From contig OZ239145.1 of NCBI GenBank assembly GCA_965194535.1, positions 1 through 64,000 on the forward strand: 64,000 nt of DNA, read 5' to 3'. This DNA is from Verrucolacustris abundans. Its GTDB lineage: Bacteria > Verrucomicrobiota > Verrucomicrobiia > Methylacidiphilales > Verrucolacustridaceae. The position numbers were made by a program, and so were the translations under genes. This document shows positions 8,587 to 17,281 of the stretch, piece after piece (position 1 is the first letter of the stretch; every line of letters begins with the position of its first letter). The notes beneath the pieces are model-generated. The model saw only the letters and a program-made list of their open reading frames with translations. It had not been told where the DNA came from and made no database searches.

Positions 8587-9495
8587 ATGAGCACAGCAGT
8601 CGCGCCTGGAGAGGTGGCTCGCAAGGCACCGCTCGCTCTTTTGCGCAAACTGGAGTGGCGGGTGCGCATGGCGGCCGACTCGTTCTTGGGGGGTGAGTAT
8701 CGATCGGCATTTCGTGGGCGGGGGAGGGAGTTTGATCAGGTCGTAAAGTATGAGTTCGGAGACGATGTAAGGGATGTGGATTGGAATGTTTCGGCCAGAC
8801 TGGGGGAGCTTTATCGAAAAAAATTCATCGAAGAGAGAGAGTTAACCGTAGTGATTCTCCTTGAGGATACCCCATCCCTTCAGTTTGGGTCGGGTCAGAG
8901 GACAAAAAGGGAGGCCTTGTTGGAGTTGGCAGGACTTTTTGCTCTTACGGCGGCGGGGAATAGGGATCGGGTGGGATTCTGGCATGCCACGCCTACGGGC
9001 CATCACGTGCGACAACCCGTGCGGGGGCGTGTCAATATTGTGAGGACAGCGGCCACGCTGCTTGGCCAGCCGATTCCAAAGTTGGAAGATGGAGCTGAGG
9101 TCTCTCTGGAGTGGAAACTTTTTTTCCACGCGTTTCCCAAGCACAGCATTGTTTTGTGGCTGGGAGACTTTCCGCCTCGACCCGTGGGACCCGGATGGGC
9201 CGCATTGCGGAAGCGGTATGAGATGATTGGGGTTAGGGTGGATGACCCGTGGGATATTCAGCTGCCCACGTTAGGCATTTTACCTGCGGTCGATCCTGAG
9301 TCGGGGGAGGTTCTTGCTTTTGATATGGGAACGAAGGAGAGCCAACAGAGACATGCACAGTGGGTGGCAGAGAGAGAGGCGGCATGGCAGGAGTGGTTTC
9401 CGAGCCCACTCCAGAGGATGACGGCGGGAACGGATGGAGATCTTCTCGATCCGCTGGTGACTTTTTTTAGAAGAATGCAAGGGGCAAGAAAGTGA
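8587..9495 (+). CDS. DUF58 family protein of the MoxR/Bat operon
   Basis: DUF58 proteins carry a degenerate vWA fold and almost always sit between moxR and bat genes. Their biochemical role is unknown. Diagnostic stretches are the FRGRGREFDQVVKYEFGDD region followed by VRDVDWNVSARLGELYRKK (about residues 42-80) and VVILLEDTPSL, where a vWA domain would have its metal site. The product has 302 residues and no membrane segment, so it is probably cytoplasmic. It starts with ATG 24 bp after moxR, and the following batA GTG overlaps its stop by 4 bp. Confidence 0.93.
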   Translation: MSTAVAPGEVARKAPLALLRKLEWRVRMAADSFLGGEYRSAFRGRGREFDQVVKYEFGDDVRDVDWNVSARLGELYRKKFIEERELTVVILLEDTPSLQFGSGQRTKREALLELAGLFALTAAGNRDRVGFWHATPTGHHVRQPVRGRVNIVRTAATLLGQPIPKLEDGAEVSLEWKLFFHAFPKHSIVLWLGDFPPRPVGPGWAALRKRYEMIGVRVDDPWDIQLPTLGILPAVDPESGEVLAFDMGTKESQQRHAQWVAEREAAWQEWFPSPLQRMTAGTDGDLLDPLVTFFRRMQGARK

Positions 9496-10526
9496 GCGAG
9501 ACGCTTTTGCCTGGAGGATGGACGTTGGCCGACCCGCTCTGGTTGTTGGCGTTACTCCTCATTCCTTTGGCTGTTTGGTGGAGAGGTCGCAGGTCTCGTC
9601 CTGTCTTGGTGATTCCAAGAGTTGCGCGCTGGGCAGGGGCACCCGCTATCTCGCTGGGCAGGGGGCCGTCCATTTTGGCGGGATTAGGATTGGCCTTGCT
9701 CATTGTGGGGCTGGCACGACCGCAACAACTGGAAGAAAAAAAGCAGGTGCGTCAAAAGGGCTACGACATCATGTTGGCGATCGATCTCTCTCCCAGCATG
9801 TTGGCCGAGGACTACGAGGGACCCACAGGCAGAATCAACAGGCTTCAGGCGATTCAACCGATCATTGAGGCATTTATTTCACGACGGCCGACGGATCGAA
9901 TCGGAGTCGTCATTTATGGAGGGCGAGCCTACACGCTTTCTCCGCTAACCTTTGATCACGAATGGTTGGCGCGGCAGATCTCCAGGCTTCGGGTGGGGCT
10001 TGTCGAGGATGCGACAGCAGTAGGGGATGGTTTAGGGTTGGCTGTTTCTCGATTAGAACAGTCGGAGAAGGAGAAGGACGGGCAACGCAAGGGGGCATTC
10101 ATTATTCTTTTGACCGACGGATCGAACAACAGCGGTGTATTGGCTCCGCGCCAAGCGGCTGAGTTGGCCAAGAAAAAGGGGATACCTGTTTACACAATTG
10201 GGGCGGGGCAGCCCGGAGTTGTGCCGATGCCCGTGATCGATAACGCTGGCAGAAAATTGGGATATCGGCAGGCGATCTCAGATCTGGATGAAGACACCTT
10301 GCAGCGAATCGCGGAGACAACTGGAGGAAAGTTTTTCCGGGCCATGGATGTGGGAACGGCGGAGGCAGCTTTTGCGGCCATCGATAAAAAACAGCGGATC
10401 GAATTCAGCGCAAAGGCACAACTACGAGCTCACGAGTGGTTTTTTGCGTGGGTCACACCCGGAACTCTGGCTTTTCTGGGTGGGTTGGCCTGGGCGCGAC
10501 CCGGAAGGTGGGGACGAGCAACATGA
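9492..10526 (+). CDS. batA: BatA-like von Willebrand factor A membrane protein
   Basis: BatA-type proteins are inner-membrane vWA proteins first linked to aerotolerance in Bacteroides. The 344-residue product has two N-terminal membrane helices (about 13-30 and 55-75), a vWA domain with the metal-site motif DLSPSM near residue 97, and further metal-site elements around TDRIG and LLTDGSNN. A C-terminal helix (about 315-335) completes the topology. The GTG start overlaps the DUF58 gene, and the stop overlaps the batB ATG. Both overlaps suggest translational coupling and complex assembly. Confidence 0.93.
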   Translation: MSETLLPGGWTLADPLWLLALLLIPLAVWWRGRRSRPVLVIPRVARWAGAPAISLGRGPSILAGLGLALLIVGLARPQQLEEKKQVRQKGYDIMLAIDLSPSMLAEDYEGPTGRINRLQAIQPIIEAFISRRPTDRIGVVIYGGRAYTLSPLTFDHEWLARQISRLRVGLVEDATAVGDGLGLAVSRLEQSEKEKDGQRKGAFIILLTDGSNNSGVLAPRQAAELAKKKGIPVYTIGAGQPGVVPMPVIDNAGRKLGYRQAISDLDEDTLQRIAETTGGKFFRAMDVGTAEAAFAAIDKKQRIEFSAKAQLRAHEWFFAWVTPGTLAFLGGLAWARPGRWGRAT

Positions 10527-11644
10527 CTTTTTATGGAGTGCGTTGGGAGGAGCCTCAGGTTCTTCTTTTGATCCCACTGGTTCCTTTGGCCAGCTGGTTG
10601 ATATTTCGCGGACAAGCGGGGCAATCCGGTGTGCTTAAACTGCCCAAGGTTATGAGACGGTGGGCGGGGGCACGAGCTGTGGTGGATCGACCAGGTGCGA
10701 CAAGACGGCAGGAGGGTTTTTGGTTGGCTGCAGGAGTGATGTTGGCGTTGATGGCACTGGCGCGACCCCAGTATGGGCAACTGGAAGAAACAGTTTTTGA
10801 TCAGTCACGGGAGGTTCTTTTGGCGTTGGATTTATCTGCAAGCATGCTTGCGGATGATGTGAAGCCCACGCGCTTGGAGAGGGCTAAGCTTCTGATTGGA
10901 AACCTTCTCGACGAGCTGAAAGGAGAGAGAGTGGGCCTAGCTGTATTTGCGGGGACATCGTTCTTACAGGTTCCCTTGAGTTCCGACTATGAAGTGTTGA
11001 GGGATATTTTACCTGGCCTAGACCCCTCCTACCTGCCCCAAGCGGGAACGGATTATACGGGAATGTTGAGAGTGGCGACGGAGGCGTTTGGACAAAGCAC
11101 GGCCGCAGATCGATTTTTAATTATTCTAAGTGATGGTGAGGCCCATGACCCGGGCTGGAAAACGGCATTGGAGGAGTTGAAAAAGAAAAAGGTAAAGATT
11201 ATTGCCTTGGGAATCGGAACAGCGGCGGGATCTCTTCTTCCGGATTCACAAGGTGGGGTTATCAAGGACGCCCGAGGAGCCGCAGTGCTTACAAAATTAG
11301 AGCCTGCAACCCTGGAGGCGTTGGCAGAGGAAACGGGTGGCGTGTACCGGGAGGCGTCAAACTGGGTGGATCTGCAGGAGCTTTTGAGCGAAACAATTGA
11401 GCAGGGGAAGTCAGGGGAGTTTTCAAAAACGAGGGAAGCGAGGCAGGCGGAAAGGTTTCAGTGGGTCTTAGCGCCTGCGGTTTTTCTGTTGGCGCTAAGT
11501 CTCGCGCTGGAAATGCCCGTTCTACCAACACGAAGAAGAATTGCGATGGGGCCTGTAACGGATGGAGAGCCTGCCTTGCCGCCTGTAATGAAAAAGACAA
11601 CGAAACTTGTTTCGAAAGACAAAAGGGAACAGGTGGCTACATGA
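10523..11644 (+). CDS. batB: BatB-like von Willebrand factor A membrane protein
   Basis: This is the second vWA protein of the operon and a paralogue of the preceding gene, with the same topology: two N-terminal helices, vWA domain, C-terminal helix. The metal-site motif is DLSASM, preceded by VLLA, and LSDGEAHDP forms a later metal-site loop. I chose the ATG at 10523, which overlaps the batA TGA as ATGA. A longer frame from GTG 10436 would add 29 residues lying within batA and lacking any domain. Length from the chosen start is 373 residues. Confidence 0.93.
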   Translation: MTFYGVRWEEPQVLLLIPLVPLASWLIFRGQAGQSGVLKLPKVMRRWAGARAVVDRPGATRRQEGFWLAAGVMLALMALARPQYGQLEETVFDQSREVLLALDLSASMLADDVKPTRLERAKLLIGNLLDELKGERVGLAVFAGTSFLQVPLSSDYEVLRDILPGLDPSYLPQAGTDYTGMLRVATEAFGQSTAADRFLIILSDGEAHDPGWKTALEELKKKKVKIIALGIGTAAGSLLPDSQGGVIKDARGAAVLTKLEPATLEALAEETGGVYREASNWVDLQELLSETIEQGKSGEFSKTREARQAERFQWVLAPAVFLLALSLALEMPVLPTRRRIAMGPVTDGEPALPPVMKKTTKLVSKDKREQVAT

Positions 11645-12732
11645 AGATTTTAAATAGCGTTATCCTTCTTGGGTTAAGTGGAGGGTTGGTTTATGGAGCT
11701 TTATCGCCCGATACGGGGGCAGGGGCGGATGCTGCAGGGGGGTTGACTCGCGCCGTTGCGTCGATAGCCGAAAAAAGTAAAAAACCCGCTCAAGACTATA
11801 GTCTCTTGGCAGAGGAGACCCTGCGGTTTGGTCAAAGACCCGATGCAGTGGATAAACTAAATAAAGCTACGCCGAATACGGAGGATCCTCAGGGCCCATG
11901 GAGAAATATGATTGGGGACGCTTTGGCCGGAGTGGATGAGGGGGAAAGAATGGATGCCAAGGCGGCTGATTGGCCAAGGTTGAGGGAGGAATTAAAGAAA
12001 CTGCAACCTCCGCGCCCACCGCCCTCGCAAGATAAAAAGGATTCGAAAGACAAGAAGAAGGACAAGTGTAAAAAAGATAACAAGTCTGGAAAAGAAAAGG
12101 GCGAGCCGCAGGAAAAAGACAAGGGGGAGGGAGAGAAGTCTGAAGGAAAAGAGGGGGACAAGGGTGAGGACGGAGAACAGGGGGACTCGCAAAGCCCGCC
12201 TTCATCCGGAAAAGGGAATCAAAAAGGAAAAAAGGGTGAAAAAGGAGAAAATTCAGAGGGCGGAGAGGGGGACTCAGATGAAAAAGGTGAGCAAGGCAAG
12301 GAGCAGAAAGAGGCCAAGGGAAAACAGAAAGACCCCAACCAGATCAAAGACTATAGTACGAGCAAGGAGGGAGAGGGAAAAATGAAGGATCGCGCCAAAG
12401 AGGAGGATTTAGCCCCCATCCAGGATCAGAAAGCAGGGTTTGGCGATTTAGGGGATGAGAAAAAAGATAAAGGCAAGAAGGAGGAGGGAAAAGGAGTAGC
12501 GCAAGGCGGTGAGGATTCAAAAAAGGAGGGCAAGGAAGCGCCCGCAGGAATGAGGTCCGTGGGCGGGGGATCAGGCAAAAAGAAACAGGATGAATCCACG
12601 GACGCCTATACGATGGAAGCGACCGCAAGGCTGGACCAGGTTCGTCAGTCAGATAGCCCGGCACTTCTTCAGCAAAGATTACAACCCAAGGATCAAAGAC
12701 CTTCCGCATCGTCGACGGCGAAGCCGTGGTGA
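11641..12732 (+). CDS. BatC-like Lys/Glu-rich low-complexity protein
   Basis: In position this is the BatC (TPR) gene. The 363-residue product has a signal-like N-terminus (about 1-22, MKILNSVILLGLSGG) and a short helical region (about 50-110) that could hold a remnant TPR (EETLRFGQRPDAVDKLNKA). Residues about 120-320 are almost entirely K, E, D, G, S and Q. The C-terminus (ARLDQVRQSDSPALLQQRLQ) resembles the tail often seen in Bat-operon TPR proteins. The ATG at 11641 overlaps the batB stop. A GTG at 11461 would extend it, but inside batB. The long charged region may be a disordered periplasmic spacer. Confidence 0.8.
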   Translation: MKILNSVILLGLSGGLVYGALSPDTGAGADAAGGLTRAVASIAEKSKKPAQDYSLLAEETLRFGQRPDAVDKLNKATPNTEDPQGPWRNMIGDALAGVDEGERMDAKAADWPRLREELKKLQPPRPPPSQDKKDSKDKKKDKCKKDNKSGKEKGEPQEKDKGEGEKSEGKEGDKGEDGEQGDSQSPPSSGKGNQKGKKGEKGENSEGGEGDSDEKGEQGKEQKEAKGKQKDPNQIKDYSTSKEGEGKMKDRAKEEDLAPIQDQKAGFGDLGDEKKDKGKKEEGKGVAQGGEDSKKEGKEAPAGMRSVGGGSGKKKQDESTDAYTMEATARLDQVRQSDSPALLQQRLQPKDQRPSASSTAKPW

Positions 12733-12737
12733 AGCAT

Positions 12738-15389
12738 ATGAAAAAGTTATTTTTACTAATCGGCTTTGGAATTTGTCTGAGTGGGACTGCATTTAGCCAA
12801 AGTGTTGCGTGGACAGATCCAGGGCAGATCCCCCCGCAATCTGGAGTGCAACTGGATCTGGTTTTCACCGATTGTCAGCCTAAGGGAAACGTAAATTTAC
12901 CAAGCGTGTCGGGGCTTCAGTTTTCAGGCTCGCCGGGGCGTGCGACGAGCTTTTCTATGATCAATTTTCAAACAAGCTCCTCTACGACGCTCAGCTATGT
13001 GGTTCAAGCATCCCAGAATGGAAGAATCCTGATCCCCTCATTCGAAGTCGTGACGGACAAGGGGAGAATGACTGTTCCAAGTCTAACCCTGGATGCGACA
13101 GGGGCAGGAGCCAACCGCTCGCGGCAGGCCAATCCACTCTCCCCGAATTTTCCATTCCCCCCAAACCCATTTCAAAATCAGGCTCCCAACCCAGGGAGTC
13201 AGGTTGTTCCGCCCGATGCTGTGCAGGCCTCGGCTCAGGCGGAGCCTCGACGGCCGTATGTCGGCGAGGTCTTTGACGTGAATTATAGAGTGGTTATGAC
13301 TGGTAATCGGAGTGGTCGGGTAAAGACCACCCCTTTGTGGGATGTTCAAAACTTTACTGCAGAGGCGTGGGATCGGGGCCAACAGATCGGGCCTGGGGGA
13401 AATCAGGGACTGCAGTTTCACACCAGGGCCATGGTTCCTAAAGCGGGTCTCTTCGAGTTGCCATCGATCCGGCAAAAACTGGATATCGACACCGCAGCAG
13501 GGGGTAGATCTTTTTTCTTCACCGCTCCTGGCTCGGTTGAGGTGGAGGCAGTCGCAGCCCCCGTTCCTCTGAATGTTGAAGCACTACCCGCGAATGCGCC
13601 TGCGGGATTCAAGGGCGCTGTGGGGCAGTTTGTTTTGGAATCGAAACTGGTGCCTGAGCAGGTGGGCGAGGGGGAGCCGGTCACCTGGACGTTAACGTTA
13701 CGCGGAACAGGGAATTGGCCCATGGGCGTGGAATTGCCCGCTCGGGCGGTCCCGAAGGATATCCGCACCATTCAACCTAAATTAAGAAGAGAATTTAACG
13801 GAACGGACCTTTTTACGGGCGCGATTGTGGAGGATCTGGTGATGATCCCCACAAAGAGTGGCGAGTTCGAGCTGCCAGCGGTTAAGTTTTCATACTTTGA
13901 CCCAAAGAAAAAGTCTTTTGAGAACGCTGAGGTCAAACCTCCTAAAATTGTTGTCTCGAAGCAGGCGGGCGGGTTAGCCCTTCCGGCCACTCCTGTAAGT
14001 CCAGCCACGAGAACGGCTGCACCGAGTAAAAAAGCTGGGCAATCCCCTTCGGGAAAAGCGGCACAACCTTTGGCGTATGGGGAGCCGGCACTGCCGAGAG
14101 AACCATTAGAAGGTTCGGGTTTGGGCATAGCGCCTGTTGGTCAGGGGTGGTGGGTAGGATTAGGAATTGTTCCTTGGGGAATCTTGCTGGTTGTTTGGTG
14201 GAGATGGGCCAGACAAAGGGCCTTATTCACAGACGAAGAGAGACTTAGGAAGGAGTCGCTTCAAAGCTGGAAAAGCGCGGTCAAAATGGTTCGTGAGGCA
14301 GGGGAGGATATGCGCTCTTCCGAAAAAGCGCTTCTTTTTTGGCAGAAATCTGTAGCTGGCACCTTAGGAATTGAAGGAGCAACTCCTGCTTGGGGAGTGA
14401 TTGCAGACGGAATTCAAACGATGGAAAAATCAGATCAAGAAACACTCGAAAAATGCTGGGTTGATTCAGAAAATGGGCTTTACGGGAGAAATCCAAGTTT
14501 GGATGGAGAGTGGTGTGACCAAGCAGAACGGGTGGCCGGCAGAATTGATCTGCCTGCGATTAAAGTTTGGGCGCCACTGAAACCTAAAAATCTATTCCCT
14601 TGGCTGGCAGCGCTTCTTTTCCTTTTTGTTGCCGTAGAACCCGTCGGCGCGCAGGCAATTAATAAAGAACAACCAAAAGAGGAGAAGACGAGTAAAGAGG
14701 ATCCGATCCAGCTTTATAAAACAGGAAATTTCAGTGAAGCAGAGAAGGTATGGCGGGAAAAAGTGTTGGCGAACCCGCGGGATCCCGTGGCCAGAAATAA
14801 TCTGGCGCTCGCGTATTTCCAGTTGGGCGACAAGGAGCGGGCCTTAGCATACGGGCTATCGGCGTATCTTATTTCTCCAGCAACGGCTTCTGTGTCATGG
14901 AACACCCGAATCTTTGCCCAATCTGCCGATCAGCTGGATAGAGCGGTGATGGGCTTGTGGAGTGAAAGGAGCAGGGAGTGGATCACGGGACGACTTGGCG
15001 TATTCGGATGGCAAGTAGCCTTTGTTTTGGGGGTGACGATCCTTGCGGGTGGCTGTGGATTTGGTTTGGGGTCGGGTTACTTCCCTCAAAAGAGAACCCT
15101 TCTTGTTCGAGTTGGGATAGCGACTTTTGCGATCGGACTTATGCTCTTCATGGCGGCCTCAACAGCACTTGGAATTTATGGAAAGTTAGCGAATCGAAAC
15201 GCGGTGATGATTGTGGATGTTGAGCCCTTGCGATCGATCCCTACGGAGGCAGAGGCTCAGGCGGAGAAGGCTTATCCGCCAGGGTCCATTGCTCGTTTAG
15301 AGAAAAGCTTTTTAGGATGGAGCAAGATTCGGCTTCCGAATCAAGATGCAGGATGGATACGCAGCGAACACATCGTGTCTCTGTACTAG
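12738..15389 (+). CDS. batD: BatD-BatE fusion (oxygen-tolerance protein with TPR and SH3-like tail)
   Basis: The N-terminal part (to about residue 470) is a BatD protein: signal peptide ending TAFSQ, then beta-rich domains with GNVNLPSVSGLQ and PRRPYVGEVFDVNYRV. A membrane helix follows near 475-490. After a cytoplasmic helical stretch and another helix (about 615) comes a TPR region with QLYKTGNFSEAEKVW and DPVARNNLALAYFQLGD. Two more helices follow, then an SH3-like end (ARLEKSFLGWSKIRLP, GWIRSEHIV). The last half corresponds to BatE. The ATG at 12738 fits a normal signal peptide; GTG 12726, overlapping the previous stop, would add four residues. It is probably an envelope protein closing the Bat operon. 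Confidence 0.88.
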   Translation: MKKLFLLIGFGICLSGTAFSQSVAWTDPGQIPPQSGVQLDLVFTDCQPKGNVNLPSVSGLQFSGSPGRATSFSMINFQTSSSTTLSYVVQASQNGRILIPSFEVVTDKGRMTVPSLTLDATGAGANRSRQANPLSPNFPFPPNPFQNQAPNPGSQVVPPDAVQASAQAEPRRPYVGEVFDVNYRVVMTGNRSGRVKTTPLWDVQNFTAEAWDRGQQIGPGGNQGLQFHTRAMVPKAGLFELPSIRQKLDIDTAAGGRSFFFTAPGSVEVEAVAAPVPLNVEALPANAPAGFKGAVGQFVLESKLVPEQVGEGEPVTWTLTLRGTGNWPMGVELPARAVPKDIRTIQPKLRREFNGTDLFTGAIVEDLVMIPTKSGEFELPAVKFSYFDPKKKSFENAEVKPPKIVVSKQAGGLALPATPVSPATRTAAPSKKAGQSPSGKAAQPLAYGEPALPREPLEGSGLGIAPVGQGWWVGLGIVPWGILLVVWWRWARQRALFTDEERLRKESLQSWKSAVKMVREAGEDMRSSEKALLFWQKSVAGTLGIEGATPAWGVIADGIQTMEKSDQETLEKCWVDSENGLYGRNPSLDGEWCDQAERVAGRIDLPAIKVWAPLKPKNLFPWLAALLFLFVAVEPVGAQAINKEQPKEEKTSKEDPIQLYKTGNFSEAEKVWREKVLANPRDPVARNNLALAYFQLGDKERALAYGLSAYLISPATASVSWNTRIFAQSADQLDRAVMGLWSERSREWITGRLGVFGWQVAFVLGVTILAGGCGFGLGSGYFPQKRTLLVRVGIATFAIGLMLFMAASTALGIYGKLANRNAVMIVDVEPLRSIPTEAEAQAEKAYPPGSIARLEKSFLGWSKIRLPNQDAGWIRSEHIVSLY

Positions 15390-15405
15390 AGAATAGTCAC
15401 TAGAG

Positions 15406-15918
15406 TTAGGCTTTGCGGATCTGAAGTTTTCCTGGGGCGGGTTTGGGCTGATCCTCCTCGGGCATGGGAACCGTCGAGGGAAGGTTCTTTTCCGGAAATA
15501 GTTGCTGCATGATGGTGGAATTCTTGGCTGCAGACGAAACCTGAACGACGAAATTGGTTGTTTGTACGGCAGGAACGCTCGCTGGCTCCCAAAGACGCCG
15601 ATAGGCAAATTTTAAATTGAATCGGCCCTCACGCGGGAAGACGACACGCACGGTTTGTTTGCCGGGTGCGCCAGGGAGCGAGGGAGAGGAGTATGACTCA
15701 TCGAGCAGGTGAGCCGTCTGAAGTGGCGGGTCGAGCACCCACCGATAGCCAGTTGAAAAATTTGCCGGAAGGACAATCGAAAGGGGCTGGGAAACTCCTA
15801 TCGTGTGGTCAGCTGATGAGCGAAAAAAACCACACCCTGAAAGGAGTAGTGGAATGAGAAGAGAAAGGATGAGGCGGTATCGGCTAAGACTTTTCTCGAA
15901 GGGGAGCAAGATCAGCAT
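15406..15918 (-). CDS. Chagasin-like (inhibitor family I42) lipoprotein
   Basis: I42 proteins such as chagasin inhibit papain-type cysteine peptidases. Two of their loops are visible: NFSTGYRWVL, matching the NPTTGYxW loop, and YRRLWEP, matching the RPW loop. The N-terminus KSLSRYR followed by LILSLLIPLLLSGC is a lipoprotein signal with its lipobox Cys, so the protein is membrane-anchored. The start is uncertain: ATG 15918 is chosen, ATG 15933 and TTG 15909 are alternatives, and all overlap the upstream TPR gene. The C-terminal tail is Pro-rich. It converges on batD with 16 bp between stops. Confidence 0.75.
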   Translation of the reverse strand: MLILLPFEKSLSRYRLILSLLIPLLLSGCGFFRSSADHTIGVSQPLSIVLPANFSTGYRWVLDPPLQTAHLLDESYSSPSLPGAPGKQTVRVVFPREGRFNLKFAYRRLWEPASVPAVQTTNFVVQVSSAAKNSTIMQQLFPEKNLPSTVPMPEEDQPKPAPGKLQIRKA

Positions 15919-16354
15919 CCTCTTTGGCGACATTTGCCCACGACTCGTCCAGGCGAATGGCGGCCTGTACATAAGAGCGGGCTTTATCGAGGTCACGCAA
16001 CTGACAATGATAACAACCCAACTGAAATTTGATATGAGGATTATTTGGGAACTTACGCTCGGCCTCGAGAAGGATAGATCGACCCTGCTGGATTGAGTCT
16101 TGGTGGCGGACGGCGTCGGCAAGAGAAACCCAAACCTCTGGTTCTTCAGGTCGCTGACGGCGCAACTGCTCAGCCGTTTTACGAAGCTCTACAAACCGAC
16201 CCGCAGCCCGAAGAATGCGTGTGCGCAGAAAATCTAAAGTCAGGCTGTGATCTCCCTTGCGGCGGGCTTGGCTGATACGGCGGAGCGCCTCGTCGAACAT
16301 CCCTAACCCGCAATAACCTTCCAGCTCCTCCTGAAGTTTAGCGGGGTTGTCCAT
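15884..16354 (-). CDS. TPR-repeat protein
   Basis: This short helical protein (156 aa from ATG 16354) shows degenerate tetratricopeptide repeats, for example GLGMFDEALRRISQARRKGD, EPEVWVSLADAVRHQ and NPHIKFQLGCYHCQLRDLDKA. Such repeats form protein-binding superhelices. There is no signal peptide or membrane segment, so it is probably cytoplasmic. A TTG at 16393 would add 13 residues. Its 3' end overlaps the chagasin-like gene by about 35 bp, which implies a two-gene unit. The partner it binds is unknown. Confidence 0.72.
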   Translation of the reverse strand: MDNPAKLQEELEGYCGLGMFDEALRRISQARRKGDHSLTLDFLRTRILRAAGRFVELRKTAEQLRRQRPEEPEVWVSLADAVRHQDSIQQGRSILLEAERKFPNNPHIKFQLGCYHCQLRDLDKARSYVQAAIRLDESWANVAKEDADLAPLREKS

Positions 16355-16510
16355 CTGTGAAGCTGAAATTTGCAGGCTGGGGCGGAATCGCAAGCGTCGG
16401 GAGTCGCGTTGTTCGCATTAAGGGTGGGGTGGGTTGGGAGTAGTTTTGCGATCATCAAAAGGGTCGAGAGGGAGCTGTTCCGCGGATGATCAACGACTAT
16501 ATTTACACAG

Positions 16511-17254
16511 ATGAGCGTGCTCGGAATCGACATAGGAGGAACCGGGGTCAAGGGAGGGGTGGTGGACTTCCCAGCGGGAACCATTCAAGGGGACCCTGTT
16601 CACTTTCCTACGCCACAACCCGCATCTCCCCTGGCGCTGACTCGTGTGATCAAGAGAATGGTCGACCATTTTCAGTGGAAAGGCCCTGTCGGCGTTGGGT
16701 TTCCTGGCCCGATCCGAAAAGGGCTGGTTGAGACTGCGGTGAATCTTTCACCGCAATGGGTTGGAAAGAATCCCGAAAAGATATTTAAAAAAGCAACGAG
16801 GCAACCCTTTGTGGTGATGAATGACGCGGACGCGGCCGGACTGGCGGAACTTCACTACGGAGCCGGGAAAAAAGACAAGGGAGTTGTGGTGATGATCACA
16901 TTAGGCACGGGGATCGGAAGTGCGTTGTTCTATCAAGGGGTTCTGATTCCGAACATAGAGCTGGGGCATCTTACCCTTGAGGGAAAAGATGCTGAGAAGT
17001 CCGCAAGCGCAAAAGCGAGAGAGGTGCACGAGTGGAGTTGGAAAAAGTGGTCTCGCAAAGTTCGGGAGTACCTTCAGCAGGTGGATCGCTTGATCAATCC
17101 AGATCTAATCATTGTGGGTGGAGGAGTAAGCAAAAGAGCGGAAAAGTGGCTGCCGAGAGCAGCGAAAGGGGTGAGGGCAAAAGTAGTTCCTGCTAAGCTT
17201 CACAACGAAGCGGGAATTGTGGGGGCTGCCATGGCCGCTGGGAAAATCAGGTAG
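16511..17254 (+). CDS. ppgK: Polyphosphate glucokinase (ROK family)
   Basis: The enzyme phosphorylates glucose using inorganic polyphosphate (and often ATP). The 247-residue protein has the phosphate-binding opening GIDIGGTGVKGG, a GVGFPGPI strand, MNDADAAGLAE with the catalytic Asp, and TLGTGIGSALFYQGVLIPN followed by ELGHL. That last stretch is typical of the polyphosphate-dependent branch; the zinc-cysteine motif of classical ROK kinases is absent. The start ATG at 16511 is followed directly by the domain. It is transcribed alone on the + strand, convergent with the next gene. Substrate is assigned by family. Confidence 0.92.
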   Translation: MSVLGIDIGGTGVKGGVVDFPAGTIQGDPVHFPTPQPASPLALTRVIKRMVDHFQWKGPVGVGFPGPIRKGLVETAVNLSPQWVGKNPEKIFKKATRQPFVVMNDADAAGLAELHYGAGKKDKGVVVMITLGTGIGSALFYQGVLIPNIELGHLTLEGKDAEKSASAKAREVHEWSWKKWSRKVREYLQQVDRLINPDLIIVGGGVSKRAEKWLPRAAKGVRAKVVPAKLHNEAGIVGAAMAAGKIR

Positions 17255-17270
17255 GAACAATCACTCCTAC
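17251..17270. terminator. Small hairpin between convergent genes
   Basis: GTAGGA at 17251-17256 pairs with TCCTAC at 17265-17270 around an 8-nt loop. It covers the ppgK stop and lies 11 bp from the end of the opposing glycosyltransferase gene. No T-tract follows on either strand, so bidirectional termination is only suggested by position. Confidence 0.3.
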
Positions 17271-17281
17271 CGATCCTCACT

